Shown: piece after piece, positions 33,375 to 41,363 of the stretch
How the letters are laid out: every line of letters begins with the position of its first letter
Numbering within the stretch: the stretch's first letter is position 1
Assembly: GCF_003668875.1 (NCBI RefSeq)
Contig: NZ_RAWM01000058.1
Location: 1-49,948, forward strand
From: Corallococcus interemptor
GTDB taxonomy: Bacteria > Myxococcota > Myxococcia > Myxococcales > Myxococcaceae
DNA: 49,948 nucleotides
Direction of reading: 5' to 3'
Notes under the pieces: generated by a model
What the model was told of the DNA's origin: nothing
The model's database searches: none
Seen by the model: only the letters and a program-made list of their open reading frames with translations
Position numbers and translations under genes: made by a program

Positions 33375-35300
33375 TCACGGCGCGCTCAGCGACAGCAGCT
33401 TGCCGGTGGGGACCGTGCGGTGGTCCTTGATGTGGTTCCACTTCATGATGTCCTCGACGGACACGTTGTAGCGCTGCGACACCGACCAGAGCGTCTCGCC
33501 CTCGGCCAGCGTGTGCACCCTGGCGCCCTTGGGGCCCACGGGCGCCTGGCTCGCCACGGCGTTGGCCACCACGATGGTGCCGCCGCGCTCCTCCACCTTC
33601 GCCGGCGCCGCGCCCTTGGCGTCCGGCGGCCACACGGCCAGCAGCGTGCCCAGGGACAGCGTGCGGTTGCGCTTGGGCAGGTTGTTCCACTTCTTCAGGT
33701 CGTCCACCGACACCTGGAAGCGGTTGGCGATGAGCCACAGGCTGTCGCCCTCCTGCACGCCGTAGGTGATGCGCGTCTTGCCATCCACCTTCTCCGTCTT
33801 CACCGGGCCCGCCGCCACGGGGCCCCGGGGCGTGCCCGCGGGAACCTCGTCCTCCGGCCGCGTCGCCACCACGCCGCTGCGCCGCGCCTGCGCCACCTTC
33901 GACGCCAGCGCCCCGCTGACGCCCGCGTCACCGCTGCCACCCCGGCCGCTCGCCGGCACCGGAATCACCAGCTCCGCGCGCACCTTCAGCACCCGCGCGC
34001 TCTTCAGCCGGTTCATCTGGAGGATGGCCTCCGGCGCCGTGCCGTACTTCTGGGCAATCTGCGACAGCGTGTCGCCCTTCTTCACGGTGTGCACCCGGAA
34101 CGTCAGCCGGTCCGCGGGCGACAGCTTCGCCAGGTTCTCCGCGAAGCGCGTCGTGGTGCCGCGCGGCAGCTTCAGCACGTACGGCTTCGAGGCCGTCGCC
34201 GGAGGCGTGCACCAGCGGCGCAGCTCCGGGTTCAGCTCCTGCACGTCCGCCACGCTCACCCCGGCCGCGCGCGCCACCACGTCCAGGTCCGTGGCGTCCG
34301 TGAGCTTCACCTCGTCGTATTCCAGCGTGGACTCGTACTGGAACTCCTCCTCGGAGAAGCCGAACGCGGTGGGGTTCTTCGCCACCAGCGCCGCGGCGAT
34401 GAGCTTGGGCACGTAGTGCTTCGTCTCCTTCGCCAGCCCGGGCTCCTCCGCCAGCACCCAGAAGTCGTTCGTCCCGTAGCGCGTCACCATCTTGCGCACC
34501 CGGTACGAGCCCGTGTTGTAGCCCGCCCACGCCAGGTACCAGTGGCCCAGCTCCCCGTAGAGGTCCTTCAGGTACGCCGCCGCCGCGTGCGTGGCCTTGA
34601 TGGGGTCGCGCCGCTCGTCCACCCAGAAGTCCTGCTTGAGGCCGTACTGCTTGCCCGTGCTGGAGATGAACTGCCACGGCCCGGCCGCGTGCGCCCACGA
34701 GTACGCGTTCGCGGAGAAGCCGCTCTCGATCATCGCCAGGTACACCGTGTCCCGGGGCAGGCCCTTCGCCTCCAGGATGGGCTGCATCACCGGCAGGTAG
34801 CGCGTGGAGCGCGCCATCCACTTGCGGAACCACTTGCGGCCGGGGCCCTGGAAGAACTGGATGTACTCGGCCACCCGCGGCTGCATGTCCACCGGGATGT
34901 CGTAGCGGTCCTTCACCTGCGAAATGTCGAAGCTCGCCAGGTCCGTGATGCGCGCCAGCGGCGGCGCCGTGTCGTCCTCGCGGAAGGTGGGCTCCTCCAG
35001 CGCGTCCAACATTCGGAGCCGCAACGGGTTCGTGAGTCCCAGCCGCCGCAAGGACTGCATCATCTCCGCGTTCGGCTTCGCCTCCGGGTCCAGCGTCGCG
35101 CCCTCCAGCGCGCGCAGCTCCTCCAGCTCGGCGGACTCGTTCTCCACCTCCTCCGTCTCCTCGCCCTCGTCCATGGGAGAGGGAGGCGCAGCGTCCTTGG
35201 AAGGCACCGCATGCACGCCGGGCGGCGGCACCGGTGACGGCGCCACGCCCTGCGAGGAGGGAACCGAGGCCAGGGCTAGCAGGAGCAGAGAGAGCGGCAT
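33375..35300 (-). CDS. mltD: Membrane-bound-type lytic transglycosylase with three LysM domains
   Basis: The 641-residue enzyme cleaves peptidoglycan with formation of 1,6-anhydro-muropeptides. After an N-terminal signal peptide (MPLSLLLLALASVP; no Cys, so not a lipoprotein) and an acidic linker comes the SLT domain with the catalytic Glu192 in AMIESGFSANAYS and GPWQFISSTGKQYGL; AGYNTGSYRV also fits the MltD family. Three LysM repeats at about 400-445, 510-555 and 595-640 bind glycan. The signal sequence lacks N-terminal positive charges. I kept the ATG at 35300: the in-frame extension has no standard start, and a promoter 43-70 bp upstream fits it. It shares a minus-strand run with the cytochrome gene and L,D-transpeptidase. 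Confidence 0.93.
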   Translation of the reverse strand: MPLSLLLLALASVPSSQGVAPSPVPPPGVHAVPSKDAAPPSPMDEGEETEEVENESAELEELRALEGATLDPEAKPNAEMMQSLRRLGLTNPLRLRMLDALEEPTFREDDTAPPLARITDLASFDISQVKDRYDIPVDMQPRVAEYIQFFQGPGRKWFRKWMARSTRYLPVMQPILEAKGLPRDTVYLAMIESGFSANAYSWAHAAGPWQFISSTGKQYGLKQDFWVDERRDPIKATHAAAAYLKDLYGELGHWYLAWAGYNTGSYRVRKMVTRYGTNDFWVLAEEPGLAKETKHYVPKLIAAALVAKNPTAFGFSEEEFQYESTLEYDEVKLTDATDLDVVARAAGVSVADVQELNPELRRWCTPPATASKPYVLKLPRGTTTRFAENLAKLSPADRLTFRVHTVKKGDTLSQIAQKYGTAPEAILQMNRLKSARVLKVRAELVIPVPASGRGGSGDAGVSGALASKVAQARRSGVVATRPEDEVPAGTPRGPVAAGPVKTEKVDGKTRITYGVQEGDSLWLIANRFQVSVDDLKKWNNLPKRNRTLSLGTLLAVWPPDAKGAAPAKVEERGGTIVVANAVASQAPVGPKGARVHTLAEGETLWSVSQRYNVSVEDIMKWNHIKDHRTVPTGKLLSLSAP

Positions 35301-35342
35301 GGGAACGCCAGGCGAGGTCGCCCAGAAGCAGGCGAAGGCCGC

Positions 35343-35370
35343 AGTATTCGCCAGCTTTCTTGACAGTCAA
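35343..35370 (-). promoter_or_regulatory. Candidate mltD promoter with palindrome at -35
   Basis: Reading the minus strand, TTGACT (35370-35365) is followed after 16 bp by AATACT (35348-35343), giving a leader of about 35 nt. The -35 element is half of the perfect inverted repeat TTGAC-T-GTCAA (35360-35370), which could be an operator. Confidence 0.5.
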
Positions 35371-35425
35371 ACAACAAGTCGCCCGGTATGCCCTCGGGAA
35401 GGACCCACCGTAGGAGCGAGCGACC

Positions 35426-37003
35426 TTATTTCGCCGGGGGCTCTCCTGCCTGCCCGCTCTTCCCCGTTCCGCCATGACCGGGTCCGAGGATGCGCGGCAG
35501 GTACGTGGCGAAGTCGAAGTGCGGAGAGTTCTCCGTGTTGTGGCAGGTGACGCAGACGGCCTGTCCCGGCTTGCCCACGATGGTGGCGGGGCTCGGCGCG
35601 TCCACGTGCTTGGAGCCCGGGCCGTGGCAGCTCTCGCAGCCCACGTCCTCGCGGCCCGCCACCTTGTCCAGCCGGCACACGCCGCCGGGCTTCTGCCAGC
35701 CGGTGACGTGGCAGCCCACGCAGTTGAGGTGGTGCTGCTTGCCCACCTCCTCCAGCGTCTCCCACGCGTGGTGGTGCTTCGTGCCTTCCCACACGGCGGT
35801 CGCGTCCGGGTGGCAGTCCGCGCACACCGCGCTGCCAACGAAGCCCGCCTGTCCCTTCGGGGGCAGGGGACAGTCCTGGCCGTGCGCCTTCGCCCACGCG
35901 AGGTTCAGTTGCCCCACGTCCGCGTCGTACGCCTTCACCAGCGCCTGCGTGTCCGGCGCGCTGGGCAGGTTCGACTCCAGCGGCAGGAAGTGCAGCGCGA
36001 AGCCGTTGACGTCCGAGGCGGGCGCGGGCGGCGCGGTGAGCAGGCCCTGCTTGCGCGCGGAGAGCTCGTCGCGCTTGCCCTGCTTCAGCGCCTTCAACTT
36101 CGGGTCGATGCCGGGCAGGGCGATCTCCTTGTCCAGGAGCGCCATGCGCTGCTCCAGCGCGGTGACTTCCCGCTCCACGTCGCCCTGCGAGCGCTGCGGC
36201 GTGAAGGGCCCCTTCGCCGGCGCGTACGTCAGGTCCACGCGCAGCAGCGAACGCCCCTTGCTCTGCACCGCCACCACCGGCACGTCCGAGCGCACCAGCC
36301 GGTTCTCCTCCGCGGAGAACTCCCCGGCGCTGTGCGTGGCCACCACCAGGTTCGCGGCCAGGCCCGGCAGCGCGGCGGCGGCCTGCGCGGCCTCCAGCGG
36401 CTGAGCCAACAGGCCCACGATGAAGTCCGCGCCCTGCTCGCGCGCCTGCTGGCTGGCCTTCACCAGCGCCTCAGCGGAAGCCGCGGCCACCACGCCCACC
36501 TTGCGCGCGCCCGCGTCCAGCACCTTCACGCCGCCCGCCGGAATCTCCGGCAGACCCAGGCCCTGGCGGAACGCGGCGCCGCGCGTGTCGTCCAGCTCGC
36601 CCGTGGCGCGCACGGCGATGCCCATGGTGCGGAACGCGTCCGCGAGCGCCTTCGCCTTGCGCTCCTCCTGGGGCACCTGATCCGCGTTGAGGTGCGTCTC
36701 ACCGAAGAGGCTGTTGCCGCCGTCGATGTAGAGCACCGGCTGGCCGCCCTTGCGCGCCTCCTGCACCTGGAACGCCGCCCGGCCAATGCCGCCGCGCATG
36801 TTCTCGCTGCAGCCACAGGGGCCCAGGTAGCCCCGCGTGTCCGCGGAGATGAACAGCACGGCGCCCGGAGGCGCGGCGGGAGTAGGGGAGGAGGCCTGCT
36901 GCTGCCCGGGTGTGCTCTCCGGGGCGCGCGGCTCCTGGCGTCTGCAACCGGCGAGGAGCGCGCTCACGAGCACCGCGAGGACGGCCGCGCGCATCGTCAT
37001 CAC
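35426..37003 (-). CDS. Lipoprotein with 5'-nucleotidase-like domain fused to cytochrome c554-type tetraheme domain
   Basis: The 525-residue lipoprotein (lipobox LAGC, Cys20) has two parts. Residues about 48-270 look like the N-terminal metallophosphatase domain of 5'-nucleotidases (ADTRGYLGPCGC, GGIGRAAF, LYIDGGNSLFGE), but the first motif has Arg where His is expected and no GNHE is found, so phosphatase activity is doubtful. Residues about 390-495 have four CxxCH heme sites (394-398, 428-432, 456-460, 484-488), with NCVGCHVTG and CESCHGPGSKH as in cytochrome c554. A charged helix links them. It is probably a periplasmic or outer-membrane-facing electron carrier. The GTG at 37003 overlaps the stop of the response-regulator gene by 4 bp; the next ATG (37000) gives a TGATG junction. 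Confidence 0.88.
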   Translation of the reverse strand: MMTMRAAVLAVLVSALLAGCRRQEPRAPESTPGQQQASSPTPAAPPGAVLFISADTRGYLGPCGCSENMRGGIGRAAFQVQEARKGGQPVLYIDGGNSLFGETHLNADQVPQEERKAKALADAFRTMGIAVRATGELDDTRGAAFRQGLGLPEIPAGGVKVLDAGARKVGVVAAASAEALVKASQQAREQGADFIVGLLAQPLEAAQAAAALPGLAANLVVATHSAGEFSAEENRLVRSDVPVVAVQSKGRSLLRVDLTYAPAKGPFTPQRSQGDVEREVTALEQRMALLDKEIALPGIDPKLKALKQGKRDELSARKQGLLTAPPAPASDVNGFALHFLPLESNLPSAPDTQALVKAYDADVGQLNLAWAKAHGQDCPLPPKGQAGFVGSAVCADCHPDATAVWEGTKHHHAWETLEEVGKQHHLNCVGCHVTGWQKPGGVCRLDKVAGREDVGCESCHGPGSKHVDAPSPATIVGKPGQAVCVTCHNTENSPHFDFATYLPRILGPGHGGTGKSGQAGEPPAK

Positions 37004-37386
37004 CAGAGGATGCTCTGCACCAGTTCGTCGATCTTCTCGCCCATCGCCTCCAGGCCGTTCACCTTGGAGAGCGAGCCGTCCGCGCCCACCTGCTCGGCCA
37101 GCTTCGACAACTCGTCGTCCGGCAGGCTGGAGAACAACACGATGGGGATGTCCTGCGTGTTGTACTCGTTCTTCAGCGTGCGGCAGATGTCCGTGCCCTT
37201 GGCCTCCGGCATGTGGATGTCCGTGAGGATGAGGTCCGGCCGCCAGCTCTGAAGCGTTTTCTCAAACTCCATGAGCGTGGAGGTGGCCACGACCTCATAG
37301 CCCCGGGCCTCCAGGACGGCCTTCTCCATGGCGAGGGTGATCTCGCTGTCGTCAATGAGGAGGATTCTTCGCTTCTCTTCGGACAC
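37000..37386 (-). CDS. Single-domain response regulator
   Basis: This 128-residue CheY-like protein is a receiver domain only: LIDDSE acidic pocket at 10-14, phosphoacceptor Asp56 in LILTDIHMP, Ser in VLFSS, and a Lys in LSKVNG near residue 108. There is no output domain, so it acts through protein contacts or as a phosphorelay intermediate. The start is GTG with AAGGAAGG upstream. It heads a minus-strand run and is directly coupled to the cytochrome lipoprotein gene. That coupling is unusual: the regulator is cytoplasmic and the partner extracytoplasmic, so a direct interaction is not expected. It is divergent from the MscS channel gene across 181 bp, in which I see no convincing promoter. 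Confidence 0.93.
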   Translation of the reverse strand: MSEEKRRILLIDDSEITLAMEKAVLEARGYEVVATSTLMEFEKTLQSWRPDLILTDIHMPEAKGTDICRTLKNEYNTQDIPIVLFSSLPDDELSKLAEQVGADGSLSKVNGLEAMGEKIDELVQSILW

Positions 37387-37567
37387 GGCGACCTTCCTTG
37401 GGGGTCGGTTCTAGCCCACCACCCAGCGGCGCACCAATGCTTTCCCGTGTCGCGCTCCAGCACGGGTTTTCTGTTTTCAACCCCGGGCGTCCCAGCGGCC
37501 GGGCGGGCCTGGAAACACCCACCGTCTTTCCCGGACAACCGGCCGCACACGGAGTATGGAGGCGCCC

Positions 37568-39211
37568 ATGATGCGGCATGCCTCCCGGGGCCTGGTGGCC
37601 CTCCTTCTCCTGGGGTGCGTCCTCGGCGGCCTCCCAGTATTGGCCCTCAACAATGGTCTGGGGCAGGTCCCCCAGGACCTGGACCGCACGTCGCCCCGCG
37701 CCACGGCGCAGGGCTTCCTGGACGCGGTGCATCGCGGGGCCTACGCGCGCGCGGCCCACTACCTCTACCTGGACCACCTGCCGCCCGCCGAGCAGCCCGC
37801 GAAGGGCGCCCAGCTGGCCCGGAAGCTGAAGTTCGTCCTGGACCGCGAGCTGTCGGTGGACACGTCCGTGCTGCCGAAGACCCCGGAGGGCGAGTCCCCC
37901 AACTCGCGCTTCGTGTCGCTGGGGGCCATCCCGCTCAAGGGCGAAAGCGTGCCCATCCGGCTGCAGCGCATCAACGTGGACAACGTGCCCACCTGGGTGC
38001 TGGCGGAGTCCACCGTGAAGATGGTGGACCCGCTCTTCGAGGAGTACGGCCCGCTGCTGACGGAAACGCTCCCCGCCGTCTTCTTCGACCGCACGGTGCT
38101 GGGGCTGGAGCTGTGGCAGTGGCTAGGCCTGGCGGTGACGCTGCTGGGCGCGTGGATCTTCTCCTTCCTCCTGGAGAAGCTGCTCCTGGCCACCGCGCTG
38201 CGGGTGGCGCGCTGGACGCGCATCTCCTGGGATGACCAGATCGTCAACGCGGGCCGGGGTCCCCTGCGGCTGCCCTTCTTCGCGCTCCTGCTGGCGCTGG
38301 GCACGTCGTTCCTGCTGCTGCCGCCCAAGCTGAAGCTCTTGAGCGACCGGGTGAGCTACTCGCTCACCATCGTCGCGGTGGCGTGGTTCATCCTGCGCTT
38401 CCTCCGCGTGTCGGAGGCCTACGTCCAGAGCCGCGTCACCTCCGAGTCCAGCCCCCACCGCCGCGCGCGCTCGCTGCGCACGCAGCTGGCCGTGCTGCGC
38501 GCCGTCTTCGAGGTGGCCACCTACGTCATCGCCGCCGCGCTGCTGCTCATGCAGTTCGAGGTGGTGCGCAACGTGGGCGTGTCGCTGCTCGCCTCCGCCG
38601 GTATCGCCGGCCTCGCCATCGGTCTGGCCGCGCAGAAGTCGCTCTCGTCGCTGCTCGCGGGCATCCAGCTGTCCATCACCCAGCCCGTCAGCATCGGGGA
38701 CAACGTGCTGGTGGAGGGTGAGTTCGGCACGGTGGAGGAGATCACCCTCACGTACGTCGTGCTGCGCATCTGGGACCAGCGGCGCATGGTCATCCCCATC
38801 AACCAGTTCCTGGACAAGCCGTTCCAGAACTGGAGCAAGGGGTCCCCGGAGATCATGGGCACCGTCATCCTCCAGGTGGACTACATGGCGGACATCGACG
38901 CCCTGCGCGCGGAGCTGGACCGCATCCTCGCCAACGAGGGCAAGGACCTGTGGGACGGCCGGGTGAAGACGCTGGTCGTCTTCGACGTGATGGACAAGAC
39001 GCTCACCGTGCGCGCCCTGGTGAGCGCGGCCAACTCCAGCAAGCTGGGCGACCTGCGCTTCCTCGTGCGCGAGCGGCTGGTCGTCTTCCTGCGCTCCAAG
39101 CCCCAGTGGCTGCCCATGGTGCGCAGCGAGTCCCGCCCCGCGCAGCAGCCTCCACCCTCCCGCGACGACCAGGAGGACGCCATCCAGGGCGCCCCGGAAC
39201 CCCGGTCCTGA
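37568..39211 (+). CDS. MscS-family mechanosensitive channel
   Basis: This 547-residue protein has a signal peptide (MMRHASRG, then hydrophobic) and a periplasmic domain of about 130 residues, as in larger MscS relatives. Several membrane helices follow (about 175-370), then the MscS pore helix and beta domain: AGIAGLAIGLAAQKSLSSLLAG around 343-364 and QPVSIGDNVLVEGEFGTVEEI. The C-terminal cytoplasmic region ends in a Pro/Gln-rich tail. It should open under hypo-osmotic stress; the N-terminal domain may tune gating. I chose the second ATG (37568) because GGAGG at 37558-37562 is well spaced for it; the ATG at 37556 overlaps that site. Confidence 0.92.
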   Translation: MMRHASRGLVALLLLGCVLGGLPVLALNNGLGQVPQDLDRTSPRATAQGFLDAVHRGAYARAAHYLYLDHLPPAEQPAKGAQLARKLKFVLDRELSVDTSVLPKTPEGESPNSRFVSLGAIPLKGESVPIRLQRINVDNVPTWVLAESTVKMVDPLFEEYGPLLTETLPAVFFDRTVLGLELWQWLGLAVTLLGAWIFSFLLEKLLLATALRVARWTRISWDDQIVNAGRGPLRLPFFALLLALGTSFLLLPPKLKLLSDRVSYSLTIVAVAWFILRFLRVSEAYVQSRVTSESSPHRRARSLRTQLAVLRAVFEVATYVIAAALLLMQFEVVRNVGVSLLASAGIAGLAIGLAAQKSLSSLLAGIQLSITQPVSIGDNVLVEGEFGTVEEITLTYVVLRIWDQRRMVIPINQFLDKPFQNWSKGSPEIMGTVILQVDYMADIDALRAELDRILANEGKDLWDGRVKTLVVFDVMDKTLTVRALVSAANSSKLGDLRFLVRERLVVFLRSKPQWLPMVRSESRPAQQPPPSRDDQEDAIQGAPEPRS

Positions 39212-39334
39212 GTGGGAAGGGGCCTGGGAAAACGGGCGCTTGCACGGACGCTCGCCACGCGATGAATATGGCGACCCACGCGACGTCCGACGCGCGTAAG
39301 AGCATTCGCACCCAAGCTTGCGGAGTCCAAACAG

Positions 39335-39901
39335 ATGAAGCGTCCTGTCACGTTGTGCGGAGCCCTGGCGCTCCTGGCCGTCGCCGCGCCGCTGACCGCG
39401 AGCGCCCAGGAGCGCGGCCGCACCGACGGGCCCGAGGAGTCGGAGTACGGCACGGGCGGGTATTACGGCGACAGCCGCCGGGGCGTGTCGCTCCAGCTGG
39501 ACTGGGGCGCGGCCATCAACTCCCAGGAGAGTCCCCGGGGCGCGCCGGAGGGCCCGCCGCTGTTCGTGGGCGCCACCGTGTCCCTCTGGGGAGATGACTG
39601 GTACCGCCTGGACGTCAGCGGCGCGTACGTCTTCGACGGCGGGCGCTTCATCGGCAACGTGGGCCCCACCTTCCGCAGCTGGGGCTGGCCGGTGGCCTTC
39701 ACCCTGGGCCTCAAGGCGGGCGCCATGGTCATCCCGGAGGGCGAGGGCCTTCGCTTCGCCCTGTCGCCGCAGGTGGGCGCGGAGCTGTACCTCGACCGCC
39801 GCGACCACGTGCTCATGGGCCTGCACTACTCGCCGGACATCCCCATCGGGGGAGGAGGAGTCACGAACCGGTTGTTCATGAACGTCGGCTACCGGTTCTG
39901 A
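39335..39901 (+). CDS. Small outer-membrane beta-barrel-like protein
   Basis: The 188-residue protein has a clear signal peptide (MKRP, hydrophobic core, cleavage likely after ASA at about residue 24) and then a Gly- and aromatic-rich body with alternating hydrophobic residues. It ends in GYRF, the terminal aromatic signal for outer-membrane insertion. No family recognised. A GGAG element lies about 9 nt before the ATG. It is spaced 11 bp from the next gene, which begins a group related to LpoB, so it is likely the first gene of that operon. Confidence 0.75.
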   Translation: MKRPVTLCGALALLAVAAPLTASAQERGRTDGPEESEYGTGGYYGDSRRGVSLQLDWGAAINSQESPRGAPEGPPLFVGATVSLWGDDWYRLDVSGAYVFDGGRFIGNVGPTFRSWGWPVAFTLGLKAGAMVIPEGEGLRFALSPQVGAELYLDRRDHVLMGLHYSPDIPIGGGGVTNRLFMNVGYRF

Positions 39902-39912
39902 CGGGAAACGCC

Positions 39913-40728
39913 ATGATCGCTCAACTGCTCGCCGCCGCTGTCGCGTTGACCACGGCCCAGGCGCCTCGCGCCGCCTCGCCGTCCGTGGCACTGCCGTTCC
40001 CGTCCGGGGACGTGCAGACCTACAACATCATCCAGTGGGACCCGAACGCGCTGCCGCGCATCTATGAGCGGTCGGACCAGCTGCCGCTCACCGACGAGGA
40101 GCTGACCAAGCTGTCCCAGGCCGGCTTCGAGCCCGCGCAGCTGGTGAAGATGATTGAAGAGCGCCGCTGCGCCTGCGACGCGAGCGCGGACGGCCTCATC
40201 CGCCTGAAGAAGGCGGGCGTGGACAAGACGGTGCTTGCCGCGGTGTCGCGCCACGGCCTGGCGCCCAACCGCCAGCTGGACATCCTGGTGACGCTGGACT
40301 TCACCGGTGAGAGCCGCACCGCGCGCGAGGCGTTCCTCTACTTCTTCGTGGACGACGGCGACATCACCCGCGTGTTCTCCGCGAACATCCCGGAGCTGCT
40401 GCAGCGCCGCAACAGCCACGAGACCCTGGTGGACCGCAGCGACATCATGGTGGCGCGCACCGTGCGCCGCATCCAGCTGGCGGGCCACGTGCCGCTCAAG
40501 ACGTACGGCGCGCACCGCGTGATGGTGGCGGCGAGCGCCAGTCCCACGCTCACGCACCCCACGCAGCTGACCCCGCAGGAGCGCGCGAAGGCGCAGACGT
40601 ACACCTTCGACTATCCGCGCGCCTCGTTGCAGAGCCTCTGCCGCCTGACGGCCGGCTACCGCCGCGACGCGGTGCTTGCCTACAAGTGGAACTTCGAAGG
40701 CAGCCGCTTCGAATGCGAATGGAACTAG
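39913..40728 (+). CDS. Exported protein of the lpoB operon, unknown function
   Basis: The 271-residue protein has a short signal peptide (MIAQLLAAAVALTTAQA). The mature part has two segments: about 55-120 with alternating helices and a pair of Cys residues (RRCACD), and 125-270, predicted beta-rich, with a conserved-looking LDFTGESRTAREAFLYFFVDDG. I recognise no catalytic motif or named family. The gene lies between an outer-membrane-like protein and lpoB, with 11- and 14-bp gaps, so it is almost certainly co-transcribed with them and probably acts in the same periplasmic process. Confidence 0.7.
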   Translation: MIAQLLAAAVALTTAQAPRAASPSVALPFPSGDVQTYNIIQWDPNALPRIYERSDQLPLTDEELTKLSQAGFEPAQLVKMIEERRCACDASADGLIRLKKAGVDKTVLAAVSRHGLAPNRQLDILVTLDFTGESRTAREAFLYFFVDDGDITRVFSANIPELLQRRNSHETLVDRSDIMVARTVRRIQLAGHVPLKTYGAHRVMVAASASPTLTHPTQLTPQERAKAQTYTFDYPRASLQSLCRLTAGYRRDAVLAYKWNFEGSRFECEWN

Positions 40729-40742
40729 GAGTCGACCCGACC

Positions 40743-41354
40743 ATGAACACCCGCCGCCTGCTGCTGTCCGCCCTCGTCGCCGTGTCGCTCGCCGGCTGTG
40801 GAGGCCCCCGCGCCTTCACGCGCGGCACCTACGAGGACCCCAACACCATCGAGATGCTGGGGGACCGCTTCAACGAGAACGACCTGCAGCTCATCGCGAA
40901 GAAGATGGCCGAGTCGCTCGCCAGCTCCCCGCGCTTCGCTCAAGCCCCACCGCAGGGCCAGGCGCTGCCCATCGTCCTCGTGGGCAAGCTGCGCAACAGC
41001 ACCAGTGAGCACATCGACATGCGCTCGCTGGGGGACAAGATTCAAACGGCGCTCGCGCAGACGGGCCGCTTCGCGCTGGTGGACCAGCAGGCGCGCCAGG
41101 ACATCGCGGAGGAGTACGAGTACCAGCAGTCCGGCTACGTGAACCCGAACGCCGCCAAGGCCCCGGGCCAGCAGGCGTCGGTGGACTTCCTGATGACGGG
41201 CGACCTCGCGTCCATCATCCAGGAGGTCGGCCGCGACAAGCTCGTCTATTACAAGATGACGGCGAAGCTGAACGACGTGCGCACGGGCACCATTGCCTGG
41301 ACGGACGAGAAGCAGATCCGCAAGAAGTTCGAGAAGCAGGGCGTGAGCTGGTAG
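40743..41354 (+). CDS. lpoB: LpoB-like penicillin-binding-protein activator lipoprotein
   Basis: The 203-residue lipoprotein has the lipobox LAGC (Cys19). The mature protein matches the LpoB/COG3417 family: a region with KLRNSTSEHIDMRSLGDKIQTAL and later a FLMTGDLASI stretch and a TGTIAWTDEKQIRKKF end. In enterobacteria LpoB in the outer membrane reaches through the peptidoglycan to stimulate PBP1B. The start is the ATG in MNTRRLL, after AGGAG about 11 nt upstream; the longer frame has no coding character. It sits 9 bp before the COG3014-like gene, a pairing known in other proteobacteria. No PBP gene lies in the window. Confidence 0.88.
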   Translation: MNTRRLLLSALVAVSLAGCGGPRAFTRGTYEDPNTIEMLGDRFNENDLQLIAKKMAESLASSPRFAQAPPQGQALPIVLVGKLRNSTSEHIDMRSLGDKIQTALAQTGRFALVDQQARQDIAEEYEYQQSGYVNPNAAKAPGQQASVDFLMTGDLASIIQEVGRDKLVYYKMTAKLNDVRTGTIAWTDEKQIRKKFEKQGVSW

Positions 41355-41363
41355 CCGTCCGCC

